Below are positions 1-7,077 of a stretch of 30,702 nucleotides of DNA, piece after piece (positions within the stretch are counted from its first letter, which is position 1; each line of letters begins with the position of its first letter). The position numbers and the translations under genes are program-made. Source of the stretch: Stenotrophomonas maltophilia (lineage in GTDB: Bacteria > Pseudomonadota > Gammaproteobacteria > Xanthomonadales > Xanthomonadaceae); NCBI GenBank assembly GCA_002435595.1, contig DJBL01000073.1, forward strand, positions 106,109-136,810, read 5' to 3'. The notes under the pieces are model-generated. The model ran no database searches, was not told where the DNA came from, and saw only the letters and a list, made by a program, of their open reading frames with translations.

Positions 1-55
1 GGTCATCCGCGCGGGGCGTGGGGTGCGGGCCGGTGTTGCGCGGGTCGGTGGTTCC

Positions 56-78
56 ATCCACGCGTGGCGTGGATCTAC
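56..78 (-). repeat. SMAG-like stem-loop 1
   Basis: Perfect 8-bp palindrome (ATCCACGC, 3-nt loop, GCGTGGAT) at 56-74, followed by CTAC. Read on the minus strand it begins with GTAG, the hallmark of SMAG elements. Confidence 0.8.
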
Positions 79-137
79 GGTGTGGTCATCCGCGCGGGGC
101 GTGAGGTGCGGGCTGGTGTTGGGCGGGTCGGTGGTTC

Positions 138-160
138 ATCCACGCGTGGCGTGGATCTAC
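138..160 (-). repeat. SMAG-like stem-loop 2
   Basis: Identical palindrome and CTAC flank to the element at 56-78, in the next tandem unit. The GTAG head is again on the minus strand. Confidence 0.8.
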
Positions 161-244
161 GGTGTGGTCATCCACGCGGGGCGTGGTGGTGCGGGCCGGT
201 GTTGGGGGCGGTTGGTCATCCACGCGTGGCGTGGAGCCCGCCTC

Positions 245-267
245 GTAGATCCACGCCATGCGTGGAT
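245..267 (+). repeat. SMAG-like stem-loop in opposite orientation
   Basis: GTAG at 245-248 is followed by the perfect palindrome ATCCACGC, loop CAT, GCGTGGAT. It faces the minus-oriented palindrome at 218-235 (whose CTAC flank is lost), so the pair forms an inverted, REPIN-like arrangement at the array edge. It lies 32 bp past the stop codon of the minus-strand Rieske gene and may act as its mRNA 3' end. Confidence 0.8.
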
Positions 268-298
268 GGGCCGTCACCCGCGATGCCAGCGCACCCGG

Positions 299-646
299 TC
301 AGCCGAGCCAGACGTGGCCGTCGCGGACCTGCAGTGGCACTGCGCGCAGGCGATCGCCCTTGCACGGGCCGGCAACGCAGTTGCCATCGTCCAGCGAGAA
401 CGACGCCCCATGCGCGGCACAGACCAGGTGGCCGTCGCGACTCTTGAGGAATTGCCCCGGCGCCCAGTCCAGGCGGCGCCCGGCATGCGGGCAGATGTTC
501 AACCAGCCGCGCACCTGCTCGCCGTGGCGGTACAGCACCAGCGATTCGCTGTCGCCGTCCACGGTGGCATCGACCTCGGCGAAACCCTCATCGGCAATGG
601 CCTGCAGGGCGATCAGGGGGGCGGCGGCGGTATCGGAAACAGACAT
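299..646 (-). CDS. Small Rieske [2Fe-2S] ferredoxin-like protein
   Basis: A 115-residue cytoplasmic protein that is essentially one Rieske domain. The two cluster-binding boxes are Cys52-x-His54 and Cys76-x-x-His79, within CPHAGRR and CAAHGASF; two Cys and two His are the Rieske ligand set. There is no signal peptide, membrane segment or attached oxygenase domain, so it resembles the stand-alone NirD/ferredoxin-like Rieske proteins. The partner and reaction are unknown. I chose the start at 646 because the domain begins right after it. A longer form from 691 has a better ribosome site (GGAG, 8-nt spacing) and cannot be excluded. The gene stands alone, pointing into the SMAG repeats. Confidence 0.85.
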   Translation of the reverse strand: MSVSDTAAAPLIALQAIADEGFAEVDATVDGDSESLVLYRHGEQVRGWLNICPHAGRRLDWAPGQFLKSRDGHLVCAAHGASFSLDDGNCVAGPCKGDRLRAVPLQVRDGHVWLG

Positions 647-822
647 GTTGTCGGCGTGCTGCAAGGGAGGCGCATTCTCCCACACCGTCATGTGACTGGC
701 TCCGGGATGAACACAAGTCATTGATTTGAAATGAACACGGGGAAGGTTTAACGAGTTTTTCACTCAATGACAGAAGCCACCCCGGATACTCGGGGTTCGC
801 TGACTTCAGCCATTGAAACGCC

Positions 823-1101
823 ATGTACAACCGCTTCTTCCAGTTCAACACGTTCCGCACCCTGTTCGCGCCGCGCAAGCCGCGCCATCCGTTGGTGCGC
901 GTTGCGGTGGGCCTGCTGGGCCTGGCGATCCTGGCGGCGCTGGTGTTCGTCGGTGTGTTCGTGGGTGCGGCAATGATCATTGCCGGCCTGGCCTGGAAGC
1001 TGCTCGCCCAGCGCAAGCAGGCCGCGCGCCCGGGCGACCCGCAGGTGGTCGAGGCCGAGTACCGCGTCGTGCGCAAGCAGGCCCTGCCGCTGTCGCGTTG
1101 A
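823..1101 (+). CDS. Small membrane protein of unknown function
   Basis: A 92-residue protein that I do not recognise as a named family. It has a basic, aromatic N-terminus (about residues 1-25), then one long hydrophobic stretch (about 27-58, rich in Leu, Val, Ala and Gly) that could form one long or two short membrane helices, and a charged C-terminal tail. It diverges from the Rieske gene and is followed by a GC-rich palindrome at 1108-1124. Third codon positions are strongly GC-rich, which supports it being coding. It may be one of the small conserved inner-membrane proteins of Xanthomonadaceae, but no function can be read from the sequence. Confidence 0.65.
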   Translation: MYNRFFQFNTFRTLFAPRKPRHPLVRVAVGLLGLAILAALVFVGVFVGAAMIIAGLAWKLLAQRKQAARPGDPQVVEAEYRVVRKQALPLSR

Positions 1102-1107
1102 GTCGGC

Positions 1108-1124
1108 GCGCGCCGCCGGCGCGC
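1108..1124 (+). terminator. Candidate GC-rich hairpin after the small membrane protein gene
   Basis: A 17-nt near-perfect palindrome centred on 1116, starting 6 nt after the stop codon of the preceding gene. It has no proper loop and no T-run, so it is only a weak terminator or mRNA-stabiliser candidate. Confidence 0.3.
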
Positions 1125-1222
1125 TCCTTCGATTGTTGAAACCGCGTATCGCCACGTTCGGCGTGGCACGCCGTGCGCGCTCGTTCTAGACTGCCCGCGA
1201 CCCTTCGTGACAGGACGCGAGC

Positions 1223-1930
1223 ATGACCGATGTAATCCCCACGCCCGAGCAACCGCGCATTCCCGTCGCCGGTGGCGGCACGTTCCCGGTGCGCCGGATC
1301 TACTGTGTCGGGCGCAACTTCGCCGACCATGCGCGCGAAATGGGCGCGGCCGTGCCGGCTGCCGATGACCGCGGCCGTCCGATGTTCTTCAGCAAGCCGG
1401 CCGATGCGATCGTGGTCGGCCACGACGATGTGATCCCCTACCCCACCGCCACGCACGACCTGCACCACGAAGTGGAACTGGTGGTGGCCATCGGTCGTGA
1501 TGCCCCGGCCGGCGAACTGCCGGTGGACCAGGCCGAGGCGCTGGTGTTCGGTTACGGCGTTGGCCTGGACCTGACCCGCCGCGACCTGCAGGCCGCGGCC
1601 AAGGCCAAGGGCCATCCGTGGGATCCGGCCAAGGGATTCGATCAGTCCGCACCGGTCAGCGAACTGGTCCCGGCCGGCGAGGTCGGCGACCTCGCCGCGC
1701 TCAACCTCTCGCTGGAAATCAACGGCGAGGTGCGCCAGCAATCGCTGTTGGACCAGATGATCTGGAACGTGCCGGAAATCCTGCACGAACTGTCCAAACT
1801 GTGGGCACTGAAGGCCGGCGACCTGGTCTTCATGGGCACCCCGGCCGGGGTGGCCGCGTTGCAGCCGGGCGACCGCTTCAGCGCGCGCCTGGAGAATGTC
1901 GCCGAACGCCACGGCATCATCGCCGGATGA
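1223..1930 (+). CDS. Fumarylacetoacetate hydrolase family protein
   Basis: A 235-residue enzyme of the FAH fold, as in fumarylpyruvate hydrolase, acylpyruvase and related C-C hydrolases that use a divalent metal. Typical features are YCVGRNFADHAREMG near residues 28-42, FFSKPADAIV, the metal-ligand region HHEVELVVAIG, the FGYGVGLDLTRRDLQ block, and the C-terminal GDLVFMGTPAGVAALQPGD. The length fits single-domain bacterial FAH proteins (about 220-240). The ATG at 1223 has AGGA 7 nt upstream. The substrate cannot be told from sequence; the broader group includes fumarylpyruvate hydrolases and oxaloacetate tautomerase/decarboxylase-type proteins. The gene sits 54 bp before mscL, so they could share a transcript, with no evident functional link. 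Confidence 0.88.
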   Translation: MTDVIPTPEQPRIPVAGGGTFPVRRIYCVGRNFADHAREMGAAVPAADDRGRPMFFSKPADAIVVGHDDVIPYPTATHDLHHEVELVVAIGRDAPAGELPVDQAEALVFGYGVGLDLTRRDLQAAAKAKGHPWDPAKGFDQSAPVSELVPAGEVGDLAALNLSLEINGEVRQQSLLDQMIWNVPEILHELSKLWALKAGDLVFMGTPAGVAALQPGDRFSARLENVAERHGIIAG

Positions 1931-1984
1931 CGAACGCTGGGTTACGCTGCGCCGTCATTCGATAAACCGCCACAGGAGACCCCG

Positions 1985-2389
1985 ATGGGAATGATTACCG
2001 AGTTCAAGGAATTTGCCATGCGTGGCAACGTCATCGACCTGGCGGTCGGTGTCGTCATCGGTGCGGCGTTCGGCAAGATCGTCACCGCGCTGGTGGACAA
2101 AATCATCATGCCGCCGCTGGGCTGGTTGATCGGGCGGGTGGATTTCTCGCAGTTGGCCTGGACCCTGGCCCCGGCGCGACCGGGACCGGATGGCAAGGAG
2201 ATCCCGGCGGTGGTGATCGGCTACGGCGATTTCCTCAATACGCTGGTGCAGTTCGTGATCGTGGCCTTTGCGATCTTCGTGGTGGTCAAGGTGATCAACC
2301 GCCTGGCCCGCAAGAAGGAAGCCGCACCGGCCGCACCGGCCGAAGAAGTGCTGCTGCTGCGCGAGATCCGCGACAACCTCAAGCGCTGA
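1985..2389 (+). CDS. mscL: Large-conductance mechanosensitive channel MscL
   Basis: A 134-residue inner-membrane channel, matching the usual 130-150 length. The diagnostic N-terminus is present: amphipathic helix (GMITEFKEFAMRGNVIDLAVG), then TM1 with the glycine/alanine-rich pore-lining run VGVVIGAAFGKIV (about 22-34). A periplasmic loop follows (about 50-75), then TM2 (FLNTLVQFVIVAFAIFVVVKVIN, about 81-103) and a charged C-terminal helix ending LLLREIRDNLKR. It releases solutes on hypo-osmotic shock as a homopentamer. AGGAG lies 7-8 nt before the ATG. A strong hairpin terminator at 2444-2477 ends the transcript. Confidence 0.97.
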   Translation: MGMITEFKEFAMRGNVIDLAVGVVIGAAFGKIVTALVDKIIMPPLGWLIGRVDFSQLAWTLAPARPGPDGKEIPAVVIGYGDFLNTLVQFVIVAFAIFVVVKVINRLARKKEAAPAAPAEEVLLLREIRDNLKR

Positions 2390-2443
2390 GACCTGCGCCG
2401 GTACTGTCGGCCGCGGGCCGGGTCCTGGCGGTGCCAGATGCCT

Positions 2444-2477
2444 ATGCGAAAGCCCCGCTCCGGCGGGGCTTTCGCGT
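2444..2477 (+). terminator. Strong hairpin terminator after mscL
   Basis: Perfect 13-bp stem (2446-2458 with 2463-2475) closed by the tetraloop TCCG, with an A-run at the base of the left arm and a T-run in the right arm. It lies 55 bp past the mscL stop codon and could work in both directions. Confidence 0.85.
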
Positions 2478-2577
2478 ATGGAAAACAGCGTCCGCACAAC
2501 CATGACCTACCGCCCATGCGGGGCGCGGGCAGGCTGCTAAGCTCGGACGCTTCCGCCCCTGTTTCCCGGAGTTGTCC

Positions 2578-3996
2578 ATGCGTCGCCGCGTCCTTGCCAT
2601 CGCATCCTCCCTCGCCCTGCTGGCCGCTCCGGCGTTCGCGGCGACCACCACCACCCTGCCGCCGAAATCGCTGGCCACCGCCGCCGAACTGCGCGAGCAG
2701 GCACTCAAGGACGACACCGGCTGGAACGTGGTCGAATCGCTGACCACCGAGATCGGCCCGCGTATCGCCGGCGGCGAAGCCGATGCCCGTGCCGTGGCCT
2801 GGGCGGTGGCCAAGTTCAAGGCGCTGGGCTTTGACAAGGTCTGGACCGAGCCGGTGACCTTCCCCAAGTGGGAGCGCCGCAGCGAGCACGCACAGGTGGT
2901 GGGCAAGCATGCCCAGCCGCTGGCGATCACCGCGCTGGGCGGCAGCCCGGGCGGCACGGTCGAGGCCGAGGTGGTGCGCTTTGCCGACCTGGCCGCGCTG
3001 CAGGCCGCGCCGGCGGGTTCGCTGACGGGCAAGATCGCCTTCGTCGACTACCAGATGACCGCCTATCGCGATGGACGTGACTACGGCAACAGTGGCGCGG
3101 TGCGCAGCAAGGGGCCGTCCGAGGCGATCCGCAAGGGCGCGGTGGGCTTTGTGATGCGCTCGGCCGGCACCGACTCGCACCGCGTGCCGCACACCGGCAT
3201 CACCCGTTTCGATGACGGCCTGACCCCGGTGCCGGCCGCCGCGCTGTCGGTGCCCGATGCCAACCAGCTGGCGCGGCTGGTCGCACTCGGCAGCACCACG
3301 CTGAAGCTGAGCTTGGACTGCGGCTGGGATGGCAAGGCCACCTCCTACAACGTGATCGGCGAGATCACCGGGCGCAGCCTGCCCAAGGAAGTGGTGGTGA
3401 TCGGGGGCCACCTGGATTCGTGGGACCTGGGCACCGGCGCGGTCGATGACGGCGCCGGCGTGGGCATCACCATGGCCGCCGGGCACCTGATCGGCCAGCT
3501 CAAGCAGGCCCCCAAGCGCACCATCCGCGTGGTCGCTTTCGCCAACGAGGAACAGGGTCTCTACGGCGGCAAGGCCTATGCCGAAGCCCATGCCAAGGAC
3601 GTGGCGCTGCACCAGCTGGCGGCCGAGAGCGATTTCGGTGCCGGCCGCATCTACGCCTTCAACACCGGCTCGCCCAACCCGGCCGCCTCGCGCGAGGCCA
3701 CCCGGCAGATCGCCGAGGTACTCAAGCCGCTGGGCATCGAGTACGCCGCCGACAAGGGCGGCCCGGGCCCGGACGTGGGTCCGCTGGCCGCCAAGGGCGG
3801 CGCCTGGGCGTGGCTGGCGCAGGACGGCAGCGACTACTTCCACCTGCACCACACCGCCGACGACACGCTGGACAAGATCGACCCGGCCGCGTTGGCCCAG
3901 AACGTTGCCGCCTACACGGTGTTTGCCTACCTGGCCGCCGAGGCCGACGGCAGCTTCGGCAGCGAAGCCAAGCCGACCACGCCGCCCAACGAGTGA
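2578..3996 (+). CDS. Secreted M28-family zinc aminopeptidase
   Basis: A 472-residue exported metallopeptidase. It begins with a Sec signal peptide (MRRRVLAIASSLALLAAPAFA, cleavage near residue 21). A PA-type inserted domain is likely at about 110-250, followed by the M28 catalytic domain. The expected two-zinc ligands are visible: His278 (GGHLDSWD), bridging Asp290 (AVDDGAG), the Glu324-Glu325 pair (FANEEQG), Asp352 (ESDFGAG) and a His in the FHLHHTADD segment (about 424). Family members release N-terminal amino acids or dipeptides in the periplasm or medium. The ATG at 2578 has GGAG 8 nt upstream; a TTG six bases earlier is too near that site. It ends 4 bp before a perfect bidirectional terminator shared with the convergent symporter gene. 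Confidence 0.93.
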   Translation: MRRRVLAIASSLALLAAPAFAATTTTLPPKSLATAAELREQALKDDTGWNVVESLTTEIGPRIAGGEADARAVAWAVAKFKALGFDKVWTEPVTFPKWERRSEHAQVVGKHAQPLAITALGGSPGGTVEAEVVRFADLAALQAAPAGSLTGKIAFVDYQMTAYRDGRDYGNSGAVRSKGPSEAIRKGAVGFVMRSAGTDSHRVPHTGITRFDDGLTPVPAAALSVPDANQLARLVALGSTTLKLSLDCGWDGKATSYNVIGEITGRSLPKEVVVIGGHLDSWDLGTGAVDDGAGVGITMAAGHLIGQLKQAPKRTIRVVAFANEEQGLYGGKAYAEAHAKDVALHQLAAESDFGAGRIYAFNTGSPNPAASREATRQIAEVLKPLGIEYAADKGGPGPDVGPLAAKGGAWAWLAQDGSDYFHLHHTADDTLDKIDPAALAQNVAAYTVFAYLAAEADGSFGSEAKPTTPPNE

Positions 3997-4000
3997 GAAA

Positions 4001-4033
4001 ACGGGGACCGTGGCCCACGGCCACGGTCCCCGT
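4001..4033. terminator. Bidirectional hairpin terminator between convergent genes
   Basis: Perfect 15-bp stem (4001-4015 with 4019-4033) with loop CAC, filling the 42-bp gap between the M28 peptidase and symporter stop codons. There are A-residues just before it (3998-4001). Confidence 0.85.
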
Positions 4034-4038
4034 CCCGC

Positions 4039-5505
4039 TTACTTGCCGCCGCGTGCGGCAATCTCGTTCCACAGCTCCGCCCGCGCCACTCCGGCCGCCT
4101 GCGGATGGAACACCGGATCGAGGCCGGCACGCCGGCTCTTTTCATAGTCGCGCAAGGCCGCCAGTGCCGGCTTCTGCAACAGCAGCAGCGCGATGATGTT
4201 CAACCAGCTCATCAGGCCCACGCCGATGTCGCCCAGCGACCACGCCACCGTGGCCGTGTTGACCGCCGACCACGTCGCCGCGGCCAGGAATGCCACCTGG
4301 AACAGTCGCAGCACCCAGCGGCGGTGCTGGTTGCGGCACAGGTAGACCACGTTGGTTTCGGCGTTGTAGTACAGCGCCAGGATCGTGCTGAACGCGAAGG
4401 GCAGGATCGCCAGCGCAATGAAGGCAGTGCCGAACCCGGGCAACGCCGACTCCACCGCGTGCTGCACGAAGTGCGGTCCGGCCGCCAGCCCCGGCACGTT
4501 GGCCACCAGCATGCCGGCATGGCTGGCCGCCGCCGGGTCGTACACGTTGTAGGCGCCGGTGGACAGCACCAGGAACGCAGTGGCGCTGCACACCACCATG
4601 GTGTCGATGTAGACCGAGAACGCCTGCACCAGGCCCTGCTTGACCGGATGCGAGACCTCGGCGGCTGCGGCCGGGTGCGCGCCACTGCCCATGCCGGCCT
4701 CGTTGGACATCACCCCGCGGCGCACGCCCCACTGGATGGCGGTGCCGATCATCGCGCCGAACGCCGCATCGGTGCCGAACGCACTGTCGATGATCAACCG
4801 CGCCATGCCCGGCAGCGCGTCCACGTTGAGTGCCATCACCACCGCAGCCACCAGCAGGTAGCCGACCGCCATGACCGGCACCACCACCTGGGCCACGTTG
4901 GCGATGCGGCGCACGCCGCCGAAGATCACCAGGCCGACCACCAGCACCATGCCAGCCGCCGAGGCGCTGGCAGGAATGCCCCACGCGCCGTCGAGCGCAC
5001 TGGCGATCGCATTGGACTGGGTGCCCGGCAGGAACAACCCGCAGCCGATCACCGTGCTGCACGCAAAGGCCACCGCGTACCAGCGCTGCCCCAGGGCGCG
5101 TTCGATGTAGTACGCCGGCCCGCCGCGGTACTGGCCGTTGGTGTCACGCTCCTTGTAGATCTGTGCCAGGGTGGATTCGATGAAGGCGCTGCTGGCGCCG
5201 AGGAAGGCCACGCACCACATCCAGAAGATCGCGCCGGGACCGCCGTAGGCGATCGCCATCGCCACCCCGGCGATGTTGCCCACGCCGACACGGCTGGACA
5301 GGGACAGGCTCAGCGCCTGGAACGAGGACACCCCGGAGGCCGAGCGGTGGGAACTGAACAACAGGCGCAGCATGTCCGGCAAGGCCCGCAGCTGGATGAA
5401 GCGGGTACGCACGCTGAAGTACAGGCCGGCCAGCAGGCACAGCCCCACCAGCGCCGGGCTCCACACCAGGTCGAGCAGGCGGGCAACGATGGATTCGACG
5501 GTCAT
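4039..5505 (-). CDS. Alanine/glycine:cation symporter (AGCS), copy 1
   Basis: A 488-residue inner-membrane transporter of the AGCS (AlsT/DagA) family, which imports alanine or glycine with Na+ or H+. The family signature GGPGAIFWMWCVAFLGA is near residues 95-110. Other hallmarks are the VGVGNIAGVA motif, YRGGPAYYIERALG, RRGVMSNEAGMGSGAHPAAAAE, and about 10-11 hydrophobic segments. The start at 5505 (MTVESIVARLLDLVWS) has GGGAG 7 nt upstream; a longer frame lacks any reason to be used. It lies 43 bp after an outer-membrane-type gene on the same strand, suggesting a two-gene operon. A close paralogue lies at 7910-9427. Which amino acid is carried is not visible. Confidence 0.95.
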   Translation of the reverse strand: MTVESIVARLLDLVWSPALVGLCLLAGLYFSVRTRFIQLRALPDMLRLLFSSHRSASGVSSFQALSLSLSSRVGVGNIAGVAMAIAYGGPGAIFWMWCVAFLGASSAFIESTLAQIYKERDTNGQYRGGPAYYIERALGQRWYAVAFACSTVIGCGLFLPGTQSNAIASALDGAWGIPASASAAGMVLVVGLVIFGGVRRIANVAQVVVPVMAVGYLLVAAVVMALNVDALPGMARLIIDSAFGTDAAFGAMIGTAIQWGVRRGVMSNEAGMGSGAHPAAAAEVSHPVKQGLVQAFSVYIDTMVVCSATAFLVLSTGAYNVYDPAAASHAGMLVANVPGLAAGPHFVQHAVESALPGFGTAFIALAILPFAFSTILALYYNAETNVVYLCRNQHRRWVLRLFQVAFLAAATWSAVNTATVAWSLGDIGVGLMSWLNIIALLLLQKPALAALRDYEKSRRAGLDPVFHPQAAGVARAELWNEIAARGGK

Positions 5506-5548
5506 GGACGGCTCCCGATGGCGATGCGGAGGATCGAGGACACGCGCA

Positions 5549-6544
5549 TCAGAAGAACATCCCGAGCGCGACCTGTGGACTGACGAACGCACCGCTGTTG
5601 CGGCCGCCCACGCTGAATTCCACGCCGGCGATCAGCCCGAGCGCCGGGCTGAAGTGGTACTCGATGGCCGGGGCGAAGCTGACGCTGCGGCTGGCCGGGC
5701 GGCGCAGGTCGACCGCGCGCAGGCCATCGCTGCCGGGCGCGTAGCCGGTGATGCGCTGGTCGGTTTCGCGGCTGGCGGTGAGGTCCAGCGCGGCCACCCA
5801 GCGCGCGTTGAAGCTGTACTCGGCGCCCAATGACAGACCCAGCAGCGATCCACGCGCGACGCTGCCGCGGAAGCCCGCATCGGTGCCGTATACGCTGTTG
5901 TCGTGCACGGCCACGCGCGCCGGTGCCGGGCTGGCGCTGAGCTGGCCACGCCAGCGCAGCGGACGGTCGTTGGGCATCCAAAGCACCTGTTGCATGCCCA
6001 GGGCGAAGGTCGTGCGCTGCACGCCATCGCCCTGGGCGTTGAGCGGGTTGCCGCCGATGCGGTCGTAGCTGCCGGTGGCAAAGCGCTGCAGCAGCGCCAC
6101 CGAGATGGCCGGGCGGGTACCGTCGGCGCTGGGCGCCTGCAGCAGATACTGCAGCCGCGCGGTGGTGTCGCCGGCCCGCACCGCGCCGCTGCGCGCACCG
6201 GCAGCGTCGGCACGCACCGCACTGAGATTGACCTGCGCGGTGACCCGCTCGCCCATGCCATAGGCGATCGGCACCACGGTCAACCACGCGCCACTGTCGG
6301 CGGCGTCGCGGCGCCGGCCCGCGCCATCGTAGGCGCCCGTGCTGTCGATGCGCACCAGATACGGCTCGATGTACCAGTGGCCGCGCGGAACACCGGCCGG
6401 ATTGGCGGTGACCAGCGGACCGGTGAAGTTGACACCATCAAGACTGCGCTCCTGCGCGGCGGCGGACACGCATATCGCCAGCGTGGACAGCACCGCCAGC
6501 GCAGACGCGGCGGCGCGAGGAAATGACACTGCGAACATGGTCAT
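5549..6544 (-). CDS. Probable outer-membrane beta-barrel protein of unknown function
   Basis: A 331-residue exported protein. It has a signal peptide (MTMFAVSFPRAAASALAVLSTLAICVSAAAQ, cleavage near residue 31). A barrel-like body of alternating polar and aromatic strands follows, ending in a C-terminal Phe (QVALGMFF), the terminal residue recognised by the BAM machinery. Segments such as GHWYIEPYLVRID, YGMGERVTAQVNL, GAEYSFNARWVAALDLTASRET and AIEYHFSPALGLIAGVEF are typical outer-membrane strands; it resembles the loosely defined phenol-degradation MetA-like transporter/porin group. The start at 6544 has GGAG 8 nt upstream, better than the ATG at 6538. It is the first gene of a probable operon with the amino-acid symporter, so it may be its outer-membrane entry route. 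That role is inferred only from position. Confidence 0.75.
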   Translation of the reverse strand: MTMFAVSFPRAAASALAVLSTLAICVSAAAQERSLDGVNFTGPLVTANPAGVPRGHWYIEPYLVRIDSTGAYDGAGRRRDAADSGAWLTVVPIAYGMGERVTAQVNLSAVRADAAGARSGAVRAGDTTARLQYLLQAPSADGTRPAISVALLQRFATGSYDRIGGNPLNAQGDGVQRTTFALGMQQVLWMPNDRPLRWRGQLSASPAPARVAVHDNSVYGTDAGFRGSVARGSLLGLSLGAEYSFNARWVAALDLTASRETDQRITGYAPGSDGLRAVDLRRPASRSVSFAPAIEYHFSPALGLIAGVEFSVGGRNSGAFVSPQVALGMFF

Positions 6545-6783
6545 GCAAGGGCTCCGGTGGGACGGGCGGGATCGCGGCGCCGACAGCACCGCCTCGCCAA
6601 CCTGCGCATCCACCTGCGCCGGCACAATAGGCAAACCCCCTCTATGTACCGATCTGTGCGGGGCCTCACGCACCCCATTGCGCAACAATCGAAACGGTGC
6701 TCAGACGCGACACAGTGCATTTATTGGCACGCCGGATCTTCATTGCCGCGTGCAATCGAGGCACGCGTGCAGCGCGGCGGCCC
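6545..6783 (-). other. Upstream region of the outer-membrane/symporter operon
   Basis: About 240 bp without a credible gene, and less GC-rich than its surroundings. It should contain the operon promoter on the minus strand, but I cannot pick a convincing -35/-10 pair. A TTGCGCAA palindrome at 6678-6685 and a small hairpin at 6784-6799 (GCCTGT/ACAGGC) are the only structures seen. Confidence 0.4.
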
Positions 6784-6801
6784 GCCTGTCGCAACAGGCA
6801 T

Positions 6802-6832
6802 AAAAAAACCCGGTCGCAGATACGACCGGGTT
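6802..6832 (-). terminator. Orphan rho-independent terminator
   Basis: On the minus strand a perfect 10-bp stem (6832-6823 with 6816-6807, AACCCGGTCG type, 6-nt loop) runs into an uninterrupted seven-base T-run (plus-strand A-run 6802-6808). This is a textbook intrinsic terminator. The nearest upstream coding gene on that strand stops at 7078, 246 bp away, and the next start codon is 258 bp downstream. It is therefore unlikely to be an ordinary gene terminator or a start-proximal attenuator. Confidence 0.9.
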
Positions 6833-6966
6833 ACCGGGACTCGTCACACCCCACGCGGTGAGCGCCACATAGCTACTGCGGTCCGGACAACGGCGCCGCG
6901 CTGGGTGGGTGTCTCTCCTCACCTACGCAGCACGGCACCGTCGTGCACTGTGACCCGGCACCAGGC
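6802..6966 (-). ncRNA. Candidate small RNA of about 165 nt ending in the orphan terminator
   Basis: No coding region is supported here, yet the stretch ends in a strong terminator with a U-tail of the kind Hfq-bound sRNAs carry. Upstream on the minus strand, a weak -10-like CATAGT (6978-6973) would place the start near 6966. Possible internal pairing includes 6846-6854 with 6905-6912 (8 bp, one bulge) and 6861-6865 with 6898-6902 (5 bp). A CRP-like site lies upstream at 7015-7030. I do not recognise an Rfam family. It could instead be a long 3' UTR of the methyltransferase gene. The 5' end is only a guess. Confidence 0.4.
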
Positions 6967-7014
6967 ACGGTCACTATGCGAAAAATCCGAATCACATGTA
7001 GTCATGAAGCCATC

Positions 7015-7030
7015 GGTGACACCGATCACA
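7015..7030 (-). promoter_or_regulatory. CRP/Clp-like binding site
   Basis: Read on the minus strand the site is TGTGA, six bases, TCACC, which matches nine of ten defined positions of the CRP consensus TGTGA-N6-TCACA. Xanthomonads use the homologous regulator Clp at such sites. It overlaps a 15-nt perfect palindrome (7012-7026). Its centre is about 56 bp upstream of the guessed start of the candidate sRNA, roughly a class I activator distance. It lies 48 bp after the methyltransferase stop codon. Confidence 0.45.
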
Positions 7031-7077
7031 CCGCGTTGGGCAAGCGCGCACGCGCGATACCCGAAAAACGCGCCTGT

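Larger units (their letters stand above)
1..240. repeat. Tandem array of about 82-bp units with SMAG-like palindromes
   Basis: The sequence starting at base 1 recurs at 84 and 166, giving three head-to-tail copies of an 82-83 bp unit that diverge slightly. Each unit holds two palindromes: a degenerate one near its start (around 5-21, 88-104 and 170-186) and a perfect one near its end (56-74, 138-156 and 218-235). No plausible gene is seen here; the short reading frames follow the repeat. The palindromes belong to the GTAG-headed SMAG/REP type described in Stenotrophomonas maltophilia. The contig begins inside the array, so the true copy number is unknown. Confidence 0.85.

Noticed and set aside
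6802..6966. Glycine riboswitch controlling the downstream AGCS symporter
   Set aside because: Glycine riboswitches often control such symporters and the stretch contains GGAGAGAC, but the other conserved blocks (CCGAAGG, CTCTCAGG) are absent and the terminator lies too far from the start codon.
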